This document shows, in pieces, positions 63,667-64,000 of a stretch of DNA of 64,000 bases. The notes below the pieces were generated by a model. The model was not told where the DNA came from. It made no database searches and was given only the letters and a program-made list of their open reading frames with translations. Numbering within the stretch: the first letter of the stretch is position 1; every line of letters begins with the position of its first letter. The position numbers were made by a program, and so were the translations under genes. This stretch comes from Filobacillus milosensis (GTDB lineage Bacteria > Bacillota > Bacilli > Bacillales > Alkalibacillaceae). The stretch spans positions 124,001 to 188,000 of the forward strand of contig NZ_SOPW01000002.1 in the NCBI RefSeq assembly GCF_004402015.1. The letters are read 5' to 3'.

Positions 63667-64000
63667 ACAGACACCCCTCTGCTATATGTTTTAATTATAT
63701 TGAAGGAATCATCGACCATTAATAAGTCTGCATCTTTCCCCACTTGAATACTCCCTTTCCGATTAAATATGCCTAGCTGTTTAGCAGGATTGACCGAAGC
63801 CATTTGGATGACATCTTTTAAAGTCGCATCAGTCTCATTTAACATATTTCGTACGCCCTGGTCCATTGTCAAAATACTACCGGCCAAAGTTCCATCATCT
63901 AATGTGGCCATACCATTAGAAACGGTCACTTTCTGCCCACCTAATGTATAGGTTCCATCCGGCTTCCCTTTAGCCCTCATGGAATCTGTAATTAACATTA
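63663..64000 (-). CDS. nagA: N-acetylglucosamine-6-phosphate deacetylase NagA, C-terminal fragment
   Basis: The last 112 codons or so are inside the window; the 5' part lies beyond the right edge. The segment opens with LITDSMRAKG, which holds the conserved Asp of the metal-dependent hydrolase fold, and ends GKDADLLMVDDSFNIIKTY. NagA removes the acetyl group of GlcNAc-6-P to feed NagB. The overlap with nagB implies translational coupling. Confidence 0.93.
   Translation of the reverse strand, partial: MLITDSMRAKGKPDGTYTLGGQKVTVSNGMATLDDGTLAGSILTMDQGVRNMLNETDATLKDVIQMASVNPAKQLGIFNRKGSIQVGKDADLLMVDDSFNIIKTYSRGVSV

Overview
This window is a piece of a low-GC Gram-positive chromosome from the family Bacillaceae. 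Gene content and order closely follow the Bacillus subtilis lgt-hprK to tagO region: uvrA-uvrB, minJ, ctpB, ftsX-ftsE, cccB, prfB, secA, hpf, the late flagellar genes, comF, degV, degU-degS, yvyE and tagO. Acidic secreted proteins, SLH domains, an accessory SecA2 with an S-layer assembly protein, and bacillithiol genes suggest an S-layer-bearing, sporulating, possibly halophilic or alkaliphilic bacillus. The genus cannot be fixed from the sequence alone.

Layout. Positions 1-9600, minus strand: a YvoD-like fragment, lgt, hprK, yvlD and yvlB-like envelope genes, bshB2-yojF (bacillithiol) and uvrA-uvrB behind a LexA-type box. Positions 9700-21700, minus: cell division and envelope genes (minJ, ctpB, an M23 hydrolase, ftsX-ftsE), cytochrome c551, prfB with its programmed frameshift, an SLH-CAP surface protein and secA. 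Positions 21800-37650, minus: hpf with a sigma-H type promoter, then fliT-fliS-fliD-flaG, a sulfotransferase-like gene, hag, csrA-fliW, a DUF6470-type gene, flgL-flgK-flgN-flgM-yvyF, comFC-comFA and degV. Three sigma-D promoters and a CsrA-type hairpin in the hag leader can be read directly.

Positions 37700-42900 are the most unusual part. Between the conserved degV and degU genes lies a NERD-domain gene with repeat arrays on both sides, then a plus-strand unit made of a cyclic-di-GMP-I riboswitch, an Sda-like sporulation inhibitor and an unknown 180-residue protein. This suggests c-di-GMP control of entry into sporulation. DegU-DegS and YvyE follow.

Positions 43000-64000 carry tagO, a wall amidase, secA2 with a SLAP-domain partner, an RHH protein, a second S41 protease with a C-terminal Ig-like domain, two secreted subtilases (one with Gly-Asp-Leu repeats), an amino-acid permease, an AI-2E-type membrane protein, a YtrA-type GntR/ABC operon with a near-textbook operator, a PucR-like regulator, an MsmX-like ATPase and nagB-nagA.

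A recurring non-coding theme is a family of intergenic tandem arrays with a period of 20-21 bp (cores TTAGTGKCCAATA, TTAGTTTCCAAGT, TTAGTACTCAAGT), found at six places. Two long, unrelated palindromic elements and two candidate small RNAs without ORFs are also described.
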